DNA of 64,000 nucleotides from Sulfuricystis multivorans (lineage in GTDB: Bacteria; Pseudomonadota; Gammaproteobacteria; Burkholderiales; Rhodocyclaceae): assembly GCF_003966565.1 (NCBI RefSeq), contig NZ_AP018720.1, forward strand, positions 1-64,000, written 5' to 3'. The notes under the pieces are model-generated. The model made no database searches. It was not told the origin of the DNA and saw only the letters and a list, made by a program, of their open reading frames with translations. The stretch's first letter is position 1. Each line of letters opens with the position of its first letter. Position numbers and translations under genes: made by a program. Shown here one piece after another: positions 1 through 8,412 of the stretch.

Positions 1-76
1 AGGGCATTGGCAGCAAGATTTTTTTGTGGTATGATTGCCTTTAAATCCAGCAGTGATCGAGGTTTCGGTTCGGTCT
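1..76 (+). promoter_or_regulatory. Leader and promoter of CRISPR array 1
   Basis: The sequence before the first repeat has a good sigma-70 promoter: TTGGCA at 7-12, 17 bases, TATGAT at 30-35, giving a start near 42. The last bases before the repeat (about 53-76) resemble those before the second array (52261-52283): both end in GGTTT-x-GTT-x-GGTCT. The array's degenerate repeats are at its far right, so the leader is on the left and transcription is rightward. The leader may begin outside the window. Confidence 0.65.
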
Positions 77-843
77 GCTGGAGCTTTGTCCCCTCTTAGA
101 GGGGATTACAACCTGTTGCTACGCCGGATGTAGCGCCCTCCGGCTGGAGCTTTGTCCCCTCTTAGAGGGGATTACAACAAGCGACGATTTCCGCTTGTCG
201 CGCTGCCGTGCTGGAGCTTTGTCCCCTCTTAGAGGGGATTACAACCGGGTCGTAAACCTTCAGGTGCGGGTAGCACGCTGGAGCTTTGTCCCCTCTTAGA
301 GGGGATTACAACGACAGCCGCGCAGGATCGATCACCTGCAAGGCTGGAGCTTTGTCCCCTCTTAGAGGGGATTACAACTGGGAGCCTAAGCCATGTATGG
401 GATTCTCGGCTGGAGCTTTGTCCCCTCTTAGAGGGGATTACAACGGAGGCAAGCGCCGCAAGGCGCGCCGCCGGGCTGGAGCTTTGTCCCCTCTTAGAGG
501 GGATTACAACAGTCCGAACCCAGCAATCAGCATCGTCTCGAGCTGGAGCTTTGTCCCCTCTTAGAGGGGATTACAACTGCTGCGGTTGTATCTGCAATCG
601 AAGGTCTGCTGGAGCTTTGTCCCCTCTTAGAGGGGATTACAACGCCGTAGGCGGCGCTTGCCCACCGGCGAAAGCTGGATCTTTGTCCCCTCTGAGAGGG
701 GATTACAACTTGCCATACGTCAGCATCTAGCGATATAGGGGCTGGCTCTTCGTCCCCTCCGAGAGGGGATTACAACAGGCTGGACGGTGGTGCTTGCCCT
801 CCCAAGCCGGCCGGATCTTTCCCTCCAAAGATGGGATTACAAC
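77..843 (+). CRISPR. CRISPR array 1, type IV-A repeat, 12 repeats and 11 spacers
   Basis: Repeats are 36 bp, starting GCTGGAGCTTTG and ending GATTACAAC, at 77, 143, 210, 277, 343, 409, 475, 542, 608, 674, 741 and a degenerate one at 810-843. Spacers are 30-31 bp, the last 33. The repeat holds a palindrome with arms TCCCCTC and GAGGGGA, a Cas6-type hairpin; cutting at its 3' base would leave the 8-nt handle ATTACAAC. The first nine repeats are identical. The 674 and 741 copies differ in the 5' part and loop but keep the stem, and the last is decayed, placing the leader end at left. The same repeat occurs at 52284-52447 beside the csf genes, so those genes most likely process this array. There is no cas gene next to it. 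I found no spacer match in the window by eye. Confidence 0.97.
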
Positions 844-913
844 TAACAGTCTGATCACTCGCGCGGCAGACCTCGCCCTTCAGGGCGGGGAAGGATAGCG
901 CCCATAGATAAGC

Positions 914-943
914 TTGACACCTTGCGATATTCGGTGTTATCAT
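914..943 (+). promoter_or_regulatory. Promoter of tnpB
   Basis: A consensus -35 TTGACA (914-919) is followed after 18 bases by TATCAT (938-943), one base off the -10 consensus. The predicted transcription start falls at about 950, the A of the tnpB ATG, so the message may be leaderless. Confidence 0.55.
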
Positions 944-949
944 AACGCA

Positions 950-2206
950 ATGAAAGTCCAGCGTGCGTATCGTTACCGCTTTTATCCGACGCCTGAGCAA
1001 GAGGAACAGCTTGCGAAGACGTTTGGATGCGTGCGTTCGGTATACAACTGGGGGCTTGAGCGGCGCACGCGGGCGTTCTATGAGCGCAAGCAGCGCCTGT
1101 ACTACAAGGACTTGGCTTTGGCGCTCACCGCGCTGAAAAAAACCCCTGAGCGCGCTTGGTTGAACGAGGTGAGCAATGTCGCGTTGCAGCAGGCATTACG
1201 GCATCTCGATCGCGCATTCGCGAATTTCTTTGCTGGGCGAGCTGCATACCCGACGTTCAAATCCAAGCGCGATGCGGTACAGTCTGCTAGCTACATGCGC
1301 AACGGCTTTACGCTGCGCGACGGCAAGCTGACACTCGCCAAGCAAGATAAGCCGCTCGATGTGCGCTGGAGCCGTCCGCTGCCCAATGGGGTGCAGCCAT
1401 CCAGCGTCACGGTTACGCGCACATCTGGTGGGCGCTACTACGTCTCTTTGCTAGTGGAAGAGGACATCGCGCCTTTGTCGCAGACGAATGAGCGTATTGG
1501 GCTGGACTTCAACGCTGGCGCGATTGTGGACTCCAAAGGGCGCGTTCACCGACTACCGCAACGTCTCAACGATTTGGAGGCACGCAAGCGCCGGTATCAG
1601 CGTGCGCAACGGCGCAAGATCACCGCGGCCAAGGTGCGCATGGGACTGGAACCCAACGCGCCACTACCCAGAGGCGCTCGCCTGCCGGTGTCCAACAACT
1701 TGAGAAAGGCCAGTCGCAAAGTTGGTCGCGTGCAGGAACATATCGCTGCGATCCGTAGCGACTGGCAACACAAACTCACGACCTCGATCGTGCGCGAGAA
1801 CCAAGTGATCGCGATCGAGGATCTAGCCTTGCGTGGCATGACGGCAAGTGCGCGGGGCACGCCAGAGAAACCCGGCAAACGCGTACACCAGAAAGCTGGC
1901 CTAAACCGGGCTGTACTCAACATGGGGTTTGCCGAGCTTCGTCGGCAGCTTGAGTACAAGGCACAGTGGTATGGACGAGAAGTCATTGCGATCGACCGCT
2001 GGTATCCAAGCAGCAAACGGTGTTCTGCGTGTGGCTACGTATTGCCCAAGCTGGCCTTGTCTGCACGCAAATGGACGTGCCCGGCCTGTGGTCAGGCGCA
2101 CGATCGCGACCTGAATGCCGCGAAAAACATCCTGGCTGCTGCGCTTGCGATCAAGGCGGGCGCGGCAGCTCTGAGGATCGACGAACCCAGGGACTCTGGG
2201 GGGTAG
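950..2206 (+). CDS. tnpB: TnpB RNA-guided nuclease (IS605 OrfB family)
   Basis: This is a 418-residue TnpB, normal for the family. Seen from the N to the C end: the OrfB N-terminal helix-turn-helix (RAYRYRFYPTPEQ), RuvC-I with the catalytic Asp in GLDFNAG, RuvC-II with the Glu in IAIEDLAL, a zinc finger of two CxxC pairs (CSACGY and CPACGQ), and RuvC-III with the Asp in HDRDLNAAKNI. All three catalytic acids are present. TnpB proteins cut DNA next to a TAM using an RNA from the right end of the element. I chose the ATG at 950 because it begins the conserved domain; an in-frame ATG lies at 914 inside the promoter. No TnpA is nearby, so movement would need one in trans. Confidence 0.95.
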   Translation: MKVQRAYRYRFYPTPEQEEQLAKTFGCVRSVYNWGLERRTRAFYERKQRLYYKDLALALTALKKTPERAWLNEVSNVALQQALRHLDRAFANFFAGRAAYPTFKSKRDAVQSASYMRNGFTLRDGKLTLAKQDKPLDVRWSRPLPNGVQPSSVTVTRTSGGRYYVSLLVEEDIAPLSQTNERIGLDFNAGAIVDSKGRVHRLPQRLNDLEARKRRYQRAQRRKITAAKVRMGLEPNAPLPRGARLPVSNNLRKASRKVGRVQEHIAAIRSDWQHKLTTSIVRENQVIAIEDLALRGMTASARGTPEKPGKRVHQKAGLNRAVLNMGFAELRRQLEYKAQWYGREVIAIDRWYPSSKRCSACGYVLPKLALSARKWTCPACGQAHDRDLNAAKNILAAALAIKAGAAALRIDEPRDSGG

Positions 2207-2366
2207 CCTGTGGAGCGGTGGCAGCGGGCGCAGCAGTGTCTGTTGCGTAGTGTGCGCCGCAGTGAAGCAGGAATCCGTGCTCGCAAGGGCGCGGCGGCCA
2301 TGCACCGATAGCATGGGAATCCCGGGCCTTTAGGTCGGGGAGGATGTCAATCCTGGCAAGCACCTT
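2207..2366 (+). ncRNA. Predicted omega RNA (TnpB guide RNA) and 16-nt guide
   Basis: In TnpB elements the 3' end of tnpB plus the right end makes the guide RNA. Here the region ends with a hairpin (CCCGGGCCT/AGGTCGGGG, 2321-2340) and GGATGTCAA at 2350. By analogy with ISDra2, the guide would be the next 16 bases, 2351-2366, beginning TCCTGGCAAG. The 5' end of the RNA, probably inside tnpB, cannot be set from sequence alone. Confidence 0.5.
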
Positions 2367-2477
2367 CCTTGCGCGGTATATCCCGCCGCGCCACGGCCAT
2401 CCATCATCCGTGCTGCCAGAAGCACAGCCCGCTACACTTTCTCTCCGCTCCGCCTATCGTCACATCGACACGGCGCA

Positions 2478-2642
2478 CAGTAAACCGCCAGTGCACCGCC
2501 AGTAACAAACGGCACCAGGCCGCCGCTACGAAGCCATGCAGTAAACCGCTAGTGCACCGTCAGCAACCGACTCGCAGCAACTCTCTCTGAGTGGCCGTCA
2601 GAGAGTGCACTTGTAGAGAACCGTCAGTGCTACGCAACGCAT
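2478..2642. repeat. 29-bp direct repeats upstream of the kfrA operon
   Basis: Two copies of a 29-bp repeat (core AACCGCCAGTGCACCG) lie at 2478-2506 and 2539-2567, 61 bp apart and about 26/29 identical. A weaker third copy is at 2614-2642. The same unit in the opposite orientation occurs three times upstream of parM (11141-11279). It is probably an operator or centromere repeat. The rest of the gap 2367-2721 shows no gene I can support. Confidence 0.6.
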
Positions 2643-2697
2643 GCCACACAAACCGGCCCATGATAACTTGAATAATGTTGTATGTTGTGGTAGTATC

Positions 2698-2707
2698 GTA
2701 TTAATAC
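2698..2707. promoter_or_regulatory. Palindrome before the kfrA operon
   Basis: The perfect 10-bp palindrome GTATTAATAC lies 15 bp before the first start codon of the operon. KfrA proteins repress their own promoters, so it could be an operator; this is inference only. Confidence 0.3.
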
Positions 2708-2721
2708 ATAAAAGATCGTAC

Positions 2722-3123
2722 ATGAAAGAGTTGCTTCTACTCGTGCGCGAGACCATCGTGCGAGCTTTTGAAATCGCGACGTTTCGGTCTGTCGGTGCCG
2801 ACCTTCCGAACGCGAGGGGCTTTGCCATGGCGGTATCTGTCTTGTCAGCCGCGTTCGTCGCTGGCGAGCAACTGGCGCGCGGCCACGGCATCGCAGGGAT
2901 GATCATCATCCCTGCTGTCTGGTTGTTCGTGATCTGGACGGTTTCGCGGGTAGAGGGACAGATCGACTATCGCATCGCTTCAGCCTTGCTGCTCGGATCG
3001 ATTCCTGTGTGCGTCATTCTGGTACTGGTCGCCGGCAGCGAGCCGATGGAGTGGATTGTTTCTGCATGGGGCGCTGTGGTCATGCTCAACGTTCTTGCAA
3101 AGCAGCATAAGCAGTGGATGTGA
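2722..3123 (+). CDS. Hypothetical membrane protein in the kfrA operon
   Basis: A 133-residue protein of unknown family with about three hydrophobic segments: roughly residues 32-46, 53-70 and 87-105. The polar N terminus reads MKELLLLVRETIVRAFE. I chose the ATG at 2722; an upstream in-frame ATG at 2641 would add 27 residues that overlap the repeat region and do not look like protein. Its stop codon overlaps the kfrA start (TGATG), so the two are translationally coupled. KfrA operons of IncP plasmids also contain membrane or coiled-coil partners (KfrB, KfrC), but I see no real similarity to them. Confidence 0.6.
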   Translation: MKELLLLVRETIVRAFEIATFRSVGADLPNARGFAMAVSVLSAAFVAGEQLARGHGIAGMIIIPAVWLFVIWTVSRVEGQIDYRIASALLLGSIPVCVILVLVAGSEPMEWIVSAWGAVVMLNVLAKQHKQWM

Positions 3124-3683
3124 TGGCTTTAACGAAAGAAGACATTTGGGCGGTCGCTGACCGTCTTGACGCGGAAGGCAAAACGCCGACCCTGGCAGCC
3201 GTTCGTAAAGCGCTTGGCAGCGGGAGCTTCACCACGATTTCCGAAGCCATGCGCGAGTGGCGTGAGCGGAAGAAGATGGTCGCGGACAGGGCGCAGGAGG
3301 CCGGCCCCATGCCGCCCGACCTGGACGATGCCGTCAGCCGCTTCGCCCAGGAAGTCTGGGTGAAAGCCACGGAGATGGCGAAAGCGGAAGTGGCGAAGCT
3401 TGTGCACGAGTATGCTGAGGCCAGGAAAGAATGGGACAACGAACGGCAGGAGCTGGAAGCGGTGGCCGAGGATATGTCATCCGCCTTGGATGAGTGTCAT
3501 GCGCAGATGGAAGAGGATCGGGCGGCATTCAACGACCTTGTTCGCCAACGCGTCGAAATGGAAGCGTTAGTGATTCAACTAAAGGAGCAGGTGAGGGAGA
3601 ACGAGGCGCGAATCGAAGAGCTGCGCCAGGAAAACCAGCGCCTGCATGATCTGTTACGGCATATAGGCAAAGGGGAAGCGTGA
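3123..3683 (+). CDS. kfrA: KfrA-like plasmid DNA-binding coiled-coil protein
   Basis: 186 residues. The N-terminal part (about 1-100) matches the KfrA N-terminal domain: TKEDIWAVADRLDAEGKTPT, then VRKALGSGSFTTISEAMREW, the helix-turn-helix that reads DNA. From about residue 95 to the end the protein is highly charged with heptad-like spacing, a long coiled coil. KfrA of RK2 and R6K binds its own promoter and forms multimers that assist partition. The ATG at 3123 overlaps the preceding stop, and its own TGA overlaps the next ATG. The 29-bp repeats upstream are candidate binding sites. Confidence 0.85.
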   Translation: MALTKEDIWAVADRLDAEGKTPTLAAVRKALGSGSFTTISEAMREWRERKKMVADRAQEAGPMPPDLDDAVSRFAQEVWVKATEMAKAEVAKLVHEYAEARKEWDNERQELEAVAEDMSSALDECHAQMEEDRAAFNDLVRQRVEMEALVIQLKEQVRENEARIEELRQENQRLHDLLRHIGKGEA

Positions 3684-3943
3684 TGAAAGAAAAACTGGCT
3701 TACTGCGAGACGTTCGAGGAGCAGGCTGAGTGGTGTCGCAATGCTTTGTTGGCTGGGAAGACGCTCACGTATCCAGGAATTTTCCTAGGTGGCGGCGATC
3801 CAGACAGGATTATTCGACATCTTCGGAGAAAGGTTGGGATGCCAATCAAAACCGTTTATGTGAAGACGATCGATGCGGCGGGGACGGTGCATCCCCGAAC
3901 GCTGGCATGGAGGCTTGAAGAGGTCGACTCTAGCCTTGCCTAA
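3683..3943 (+). CDS. Small hypothetical protein, kfrA operon
   Basis: 86 residues, no family recognised. It starts with the ATG inside the TGATGA at the kfrA stop, so it is coupled to kfrA. The stretch AEWCRNALLAGKTLTY followed by PDRIIRHLRRKVGMPIKT resembles a short helical DNA-binding fold with a C-terminal wing-like segment (TVYVKTIDAAGTVHPRTLAW). Function unknown. Confidence 0.6.
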   Translation: MKEKLAYCETFEEQAEWCRNALLAGKTLTYPGIFLGGGDPDRIIRHLRRKVGMPIKTVYVKTIDAAGTVHPRTLAWRLEEVDSSLA

Positions 3944-4002
3944 TGTGTTCAATGGTGCATAAATGAGCACCAAAGGCGGCGCCTGAAAATAGAAGAACGA
4001 GA

Positions 4003-7000
4003 ATGGATGCCAATACCAAAAGGGGCTACGACCTCATCAATCGCCGTCGCAAGCAGTGGGCCAATGAGGAAGAGGTGCGCCACGCATGGATGAAGGGGCT
4101 TGAGGAGGCCTTGCAGATCGACTTGGACGCGGAGAGAGCCAAGCGCGACTCCAGCCACAACAACGTCATTATCGAGTTCAAAGGCCCAGGCCTCTTCAAG
4201 GGCAGTGAGGCAAGCCCGAAGTTCATTGAGGCGACCGAAGGTCGTCTCTTGAAATACATCTCCCGCTTGGCTGATGAGCAAGGGCTGGATGAGAAGGACT
4301 ATATCGGTATTGCCATCGATGGCGATCATGTGGGCTTTGTTCAAGTCCAAGACGGCAAGATCGTTCGCCAGCCACTGATACCGTTCTCGCCAATTACCTT
4401 CCAGATGGTGGTCAATGCGCTGAGAGCAAATTTCCGGCGAGCCATCACATCGGAGAACCTTGTCGAGGACTTTGGGCATCTATCCGAGACAGGCCGCGAG
4501 TTCATGCAGGAACTGTCCAATGCTCTTGCTGACGCTCTTGGGCAGCCCGGCAACAGAAAAATCAAGATGCTCTTCGAGGAATGGGCAACTTTGTATGGAC
4601 AGGCTGCTGACCTCAGCAGTCAACAGCGCAAGAAGATCAATGGGTCGTTGGGATTTGACTTCGTAGGCCCGGCCGGCATTAATTTGTCAGCCAAGCTTTT
4701 TGTTATCCACACTTTTCATTCTCTGCTAATGAAGCTGATCGCGGCCGAGATAGTGGCTGCACATGGCATGGCATCAAGCACCTCCCTGATCCATGAGCTA
4801 CTAGCTCTCGGAACGGACGAAGCTCTGATTGAGGCCCTACGCTCGGATGTCGAGAACGGCGGATTCTTCAACGCGGTCGGCTTGCATGGCTTCGTAGAAG
4901 AAGCCATCTTTAGTTGGTATCTGGATGCCACAACCAAGAAGGCGATCCGCACGTCGATATGCTTGGCGATTCGCACCTTGCTGGCTCAGCTTTCGGTCTA
5001 TCGCTTCGATACCATCAAGAAGACCGGTCGCTCGCGCGATGTTCTGCGTGACTTCTATCAGGACTTGGTGCCGGAGGAATTGCGCAAGAGCATTGGCGAG
5101 TTCTACACGCCGGACTGGCTGGTCGAGTACTCTGTGGCTAAGCTCGGATACGCACCAAGTAAGTGGTGTTCTGCTCGCATCCTGGACCCGACATGCGGTT
5201 CGGGGTCGTTCCTTCTGGAAGTCATTGAGCGCAAGCGTGAGGCAGCTTTAGCGGTTGGCTGGACTGCCGAGCAGACCGTGGACATGCTGACCACGACGGT
5301 CTGGGGCTTCGACATCAACCCGCTGGCTGTGCAAGCCTCTCGCGTCAACTTCCTGATCGCTATCGCAGACCTGTTGCAGCAGTGCAAGGGTAAAGACGTT
5401 GAGATCCCCGTCCTCTTGGCTGATGCGGTGTACTCCCCTGCCCCCCACCCTGACGGCGATCAAAAAGTGGTTGAGTACAACATTGGCAGTCAGCAAGCAA
5501 ATCTGCGAGTTGTTCTACCCGCCGACTTGGCGCGTGATCGCGTGTTGCTCGACAAAGTATTCCGGCTCATGGGAGAAGAGGTTGAAAACGACACTGAATT
5601 CCCGCCCGTCTCTAAGGCGCTGGTGAAAGCCAAGATACTGAGCGAGGCGCAGGCCGATGAGTGGAATGACCACCTCAAGACGACCTATGACCAAGTGCTC
5701 GCACTGCATCGACAAAACTGGAACGGCATTTGGTTCAGGATTGTGCGCAACTTCTTTTGGTCAGCTACTGCCGGACACTTTGATGCCATTGTTGGTAATC
5801 CGCCTTGGGTTCGATGGTCGAATCTCCCAGAGGCATACCAGAACCGAGTTAAGCCCATCTGCGAAAAGTACGCCATTTTCTCGGACACCAAGTTCCACGG
5901 TGGCAACGAATTAGACATTTCCGCCATCATTACCTACACGACGGCTGACAAGTGGCTGGTCGAAGATGGACGGTTGGTGTTTGTCATCACGCAGACGTTG
6001 TTCCAGTCGCCTTCGTCGCAAGGCTTTCGGCGCTTTCGCATCAATGCAACCGACCGCTTGGTGCCTATCTCCATCGATGACATGAAGGGGCTAAAGCCGT
6101 TTCCAGACGCGGCGAATAAAACGGCAGTCGCCATGTTCACGAAGAAGATATGGGGCACGACCCGCTATCCGTTGGACTACCGTGTCTGGCTTGGCAAGCC
6201 CAAGACCGACAATGCAGGCAACCCCAAGAAGGGACACGGCGGTCAGGTGGCTCGCTTGAAGGCAATCGACCCACGTCTACATCTTGCAGAAGTGGCGGAG
6301 CTTGTGGATGTGATTCAGATGGAAGCCAACCCCGTCTCGCAAACTATGGATGGGGCCCCTTGGGCCATCATGAAGCCTGGGCGCTTCGCCGCATGTCAGT
6401 CGATGTTTGGCTCCTCTACTTGGGTCAACGGCCGCAAGGGCATCACGACTGACCTGAATGGCGTCTATTTTGTGGATGTCATCGACTCGAACCCTGCAAC
6501 AAAGACGGTCAAGGTGCGAACTCGGCCACATGAAGGTAAAACAGACTTGGGGCAGCCGCGCGAATTCTGGGTTGAGGCTGAGGGCCTGTTTCCCTTGGCG
6601 AAGGGCGCAGGCGACATCCATCCCTGCTATTTTCTTCCGGAGAACACGCTCTATGCGTTTGTGCCGAATAAGGGCATTGACCGGGCGTCGTTGGAAAGCG
6701 CTGCTGCGCGTTACAACAGCCATACGAATCCAAAGACATTTAGGTTTTTCAAAGCCTACCAGTCGTTTTTGGAGTCGCGTTCCACCTTCAAGACGCGCAT
6801 GAAGGGTGCTCCGTTCTTCGCAATCTACAACGTGGGTGACTACACCTTTGCGCCCTACAAGGTCATTTGGGCCGAGATGACGGGCGATTTTTCTGCGGCC
6901 GTCATAACGTCTGGGTATGTGCCGGGCTGCGGGCCGCGTGTTTATGTCCCTGACCACAAACTCTACTTTGCCGACTTCTACCAGCCGGAGCCAGCATTTT

Positions 7001-7257
7001 ACTTGTGCGGTTTGCTGCACTCGGAGATCATCAAGGAGATGATTGAGGCTCATAACGTGGCAACCAATATAGGCGACATCTTCAAGCATGTTAATCTTCC
7101 TGAGTATGACGCCAGTTTGGCCGAGCACAAAACGCTTGCTGAACTAGTGCAGCAGGCCCATCAAGAGCATGACTCTAAGAAGCGAGCCAATGTAGTTGCC
7201 AAAATCAGAATTGCGGCTGACGAAATCATTGAAGCTGAAATTGCTCGTCGGCGGTGA
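4003..7257 (+). CDS. Type IIG-like restriction enzyme/DNA adenine methyltransferase
   Basis: A 1084-residue single-chain enzyme. The N-terminal part (about 1-130) has a nuclease-like strand with IIEFKGPG and an acidic/Lys pattern, compatible with a PD-(D/E)XK domain. A helical connector leads to the methyltransferase: EFYTPDWLVEYS near 366, the SAM-binding motif I in ILDPTCGSGSFLLEVI near 390-405, and motif IV NPPWV near 600, which marks an N6-adenine methyltransferase. The rest is a large target-recognition region. Enzymes of this layout methylate one strand of an asymmetric site and cut nearby. No separate specificity or endonuclease gene follows, which supports the one-chain reading. It converges with the leftward defence remnants and seems to have been inserted there. 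Confidence 0.85.
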   Translation: MDANTKRGYDLINRRRKQWANEEEVRHAWMKGLEEALQIDLDAERAKRDSSHNNVIIEFKGPGLFKGSEASPKFIEATEGRLLKYISRLADEQGLDEKDYIGIAIDGDHVGFVQVQDGKIVRQPLIPFSPITFQMVVNALRANFRRAITSENLVEDFGHLSETGREFMQELSNALADALGQPGNRKIKMLFEEWATLYGQAADLSSQQRKKINGSLGFDFVGPAGINLSAKLFVIHTFHSLLMKLIAAEIVAAHGMASSTSLIHELLALGTDEALIEALRSDVENGGFFNAVGLHGFVEEAIFSWYLDATTKKAIRTSICLAIRTLLAQLSVYRFDTIKKTGRSRDVLRDFYQDLVPEELRKSIGEFYTPDWLVEYSVAKLGYAPSKWCSARILDPTCGSGSFLLEVIERKREAALAVGWTAEQTVDMLTTTVWGFDINPLAVQASRVNFLIAIADLLQQCKGKDVEIPVLLADAVYSPAPHPDGDQKVVEYNIGSQQANLRVVLPADLARDRVLLDKVFRLMGEEVENDTEFPPVSKALVKAKILSEAQADEWNDHLKTTYDQVLALHRQNWNGIWFRIVRNFFWSATAGHFDAIVGNPPWVRWSNLPEAYQNRVKPICEKYAIFSDTKFHGGNELDISAIITYTTADKWLVEDGRLVFVITQTLFQSPSSQGFRRFRINATDRLVPISIDDMKGLKPFPDAANKTAVAMFTKKIWGTTRYPLDYRVWLGKPKTDNAGNPKKGHGGQVARLKAIDPRLHLAEVAELVDVIQMEANPVSQTMDGAPWAIMKPGRFAACQSMFGSSTWVNGRKGITTDLNGVYFVDVIDSNPATKTVKVRTRPHEGKTDLGQPREFWVEAEGLFPLAKGAGDIHPCYFLPENTLYAFVPNKGIDRASLESAAARYNSHTNPKTFRFFKAYQSFLESRSTFKTRMKGAPFFAIYNVGDYTFAPYKVIWAEMTGDFSAAVITSGYVPGCGPRVYVPDHKLYFADFYQPEPAFYLCGLLHSEIIKEMIEAHNVATNIGDIFKHVNLPEYDASLAEHKTLAELVQQAHQEHDSKKRANVVAKIRIAADEIIEAEIARRR

Positions 7258-7279
7258 TGAGTTCGATAACGAACACAAC

Positions 7280-7367
7280 CACAACATCGACGTTGAGATG
7301 CTAGAAATGCCAACATCTTGCCCACACTGACTTTGGTGAGACTGCCTTCCTTAATCACCACGGCCAT
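7280..7367 (-). pseudogene. 5' stub of a gene downstream of the AAA ATPase
   Basis: Immediately after the ATPase stop (7370), a leftward ATG at 7367 starts MAVVIKEGSLTKVSVGKM and then degrades into a non-protein-like frame running into the 3' end of the restriction gene. It looks like the first 25-30 codons of a partner gene cut off by the restriction gene's insertion. The family cannot be told from this much. Confidence 0.35.
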
Positions 7368-7369
7368 GC

Positions 7370-8398
7370 TCAATCTCCAAGCGCCATGTAACGGTCGGCC
7401 TGCGCGAGCGACTCATCGAGTGCGACGATTGGCTCCACCTCGGCCAATCGATCCGCCTGTGACAACGACACGCCGTCATCGCCGGAAGCCAGCGCGAAAA
7501 ACCTAGCGCCAACAGAACGTGCGGCTAGCTCGATCTCCAGCTCCCGCAGTAAAAACAGGCTGTGCGTGGCCAGAAACACCTGAATGCCTTGCGCCGGCAG
7601 CGCCACGATGCTTTGGGCCACCACGCGCACGAGCCTGGGATTGAGGTTCGTTTCGGGTTCATCCCAGAACAAATATCCCTTGTCGAGCAACACCCCCGTG
7701 CTGATCAATCGAGCCAGCATCGCAATCTTGCGCAGCCCTTCCGCAACCAGCGGCATCTCCATCCGCCCCTCGCCAGGAATTTTCAAATAGAACCGGCCCG
7801 TGGCGGAATCGACATCGACCCAACCGCCCATGGCCTTTTCCATGGGCTCGAGCATTTGCGCGATACGCTGCTCGCGCGGGCCGCGCAATGCTGGTGCCCC
7901 GAGCAGGGAGACCGTGTCACGCCAGGTCTCCTCGAACTCCAAGTGATAGTTGTCGTAGAGCGCGACGAACCACGGTGCAAGCGTGACCAGTTCGCGCGTG
8001 GGCAAGTAGGCGGGGGATTTATCCAACCGCTTCCGTGGAGGCTGGGTGACTTCGACCTGGGATTTGGCATTGGTCGCAAATCCAACCTTTGCATCAAGTG
8101 CTGCGTCGTCGAACTGCAAGGCCAGTTCGCATCGTGTCCGCCCTTGTTTGCGCCGGGCGAGTCTTCCTAAACTCTCGGCGCGGAAAACGCGGACAAGCTT
8201 TTGCGCATAGGCTTTTTCAAGCGCAGACTTGGTGAGATTCATGCTGTCGGCCTGCACTTTGAGAAGAGAATAAACCGCCTTGAGCACGTGGGTTTTGCCC
8301 GTGCCATTCTCACCGATGATCACATTCAAGCCGGGGCTGAACTCCCACGTTCCATCAGGAACGGTCGTCAGGCTCTGAAAGCTGGTGTTCTTCAGCAT
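7370..8398 (-). CDS. AAA/ABC-type ATPase (OLD/RecF-like)
   Basis: 342 residues. The Walker A motif GENGTGKTH is near residue 30 after LNVIIGENG, and the Walker B motif YLFWDEPETNLNP is near 245, followed by an H-loop region FLATHSLFLLREL. This is the arrangement of SMC-like AAA_21 ATPases of defence systems, which usually work with a nuclease or effector gene. That partner appears truncated here (7280-7367). The ATG at 8398 follows the DUF1156 remnant by 14 bp on the same strand, so it was probably the last intact gene of that island. Confidence 0.85.
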   Translation of the reverse strand: MLKNTSFQSLTTVPDGTWEFSPGLNVIIGENGTGKTHVLKAVYSLLKVQADSMNLTKSALEKAYAQKLVRVFRAESLGRLARRKQGRTRCELALQFDDAALDAKVGFATNAKSQVEVTQPPRKRLDKSPAYLPTRELVTLAPWFVALYDNYHLEFEETWRDTVSLLGAPALRGPREQRIAQMLEPMEKAMGGWVDVDSATGRFYLKIPGEGRMEMPLVAEGLRKIAMLARLISTGVLLDKGYLFWDEPETNLNPRLVRVVAQSIVALPAQGIQVFLATHSLFLLRELEIELAARSVGARFFALASGDDGVSLSQADRLAEVEPIVALDESLAQADRYMALGD

Positions 8399-8412
8399 GT
8401 TGCGGCCCTCGA

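Larger units (their letters stand above)
866..2350 (+). mobile_element. TnpB-only IS200/IS605-type element
   Basis: The element holds one gene (tnpB) and no tnpA transposase. Its right end is recognisable: a hairpin at 2321-2340 followed by GGATGTCAA ending at 2350, like the ISDra2 right end, which also finishes in a hairpin plus TCAA. A hairpin with arms CGCCCT and AGGGCG at 873-888 probably belongs to the left end, but the exact left boundary is uncertain. The element starts within about 25 bp of the last degenerate CRISPR repeat. Confidence 0.6.

Noticed and set aside
286-564. 92-residue rightward open frame with repeated SPLRGDYN
   Set aside because: It is a translation of CRISPR repeats, not a gene.
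871-890. Hairpin after array 1 as a CRISPR terminator
   Set aside because: It has no T run and resembles TnpB-element end hairpins, so it was counted with the transposon.
2369-2590. 73-residue rightward open frame
   Set aside because: It runs through the 29-bp repeats, has no ribosome site and resembles nothing.
6277-7128. 283-residue leftward open frame
   Set aside because: It is antisense to the well-supported methyltransferase and has no motif or ribosome site.
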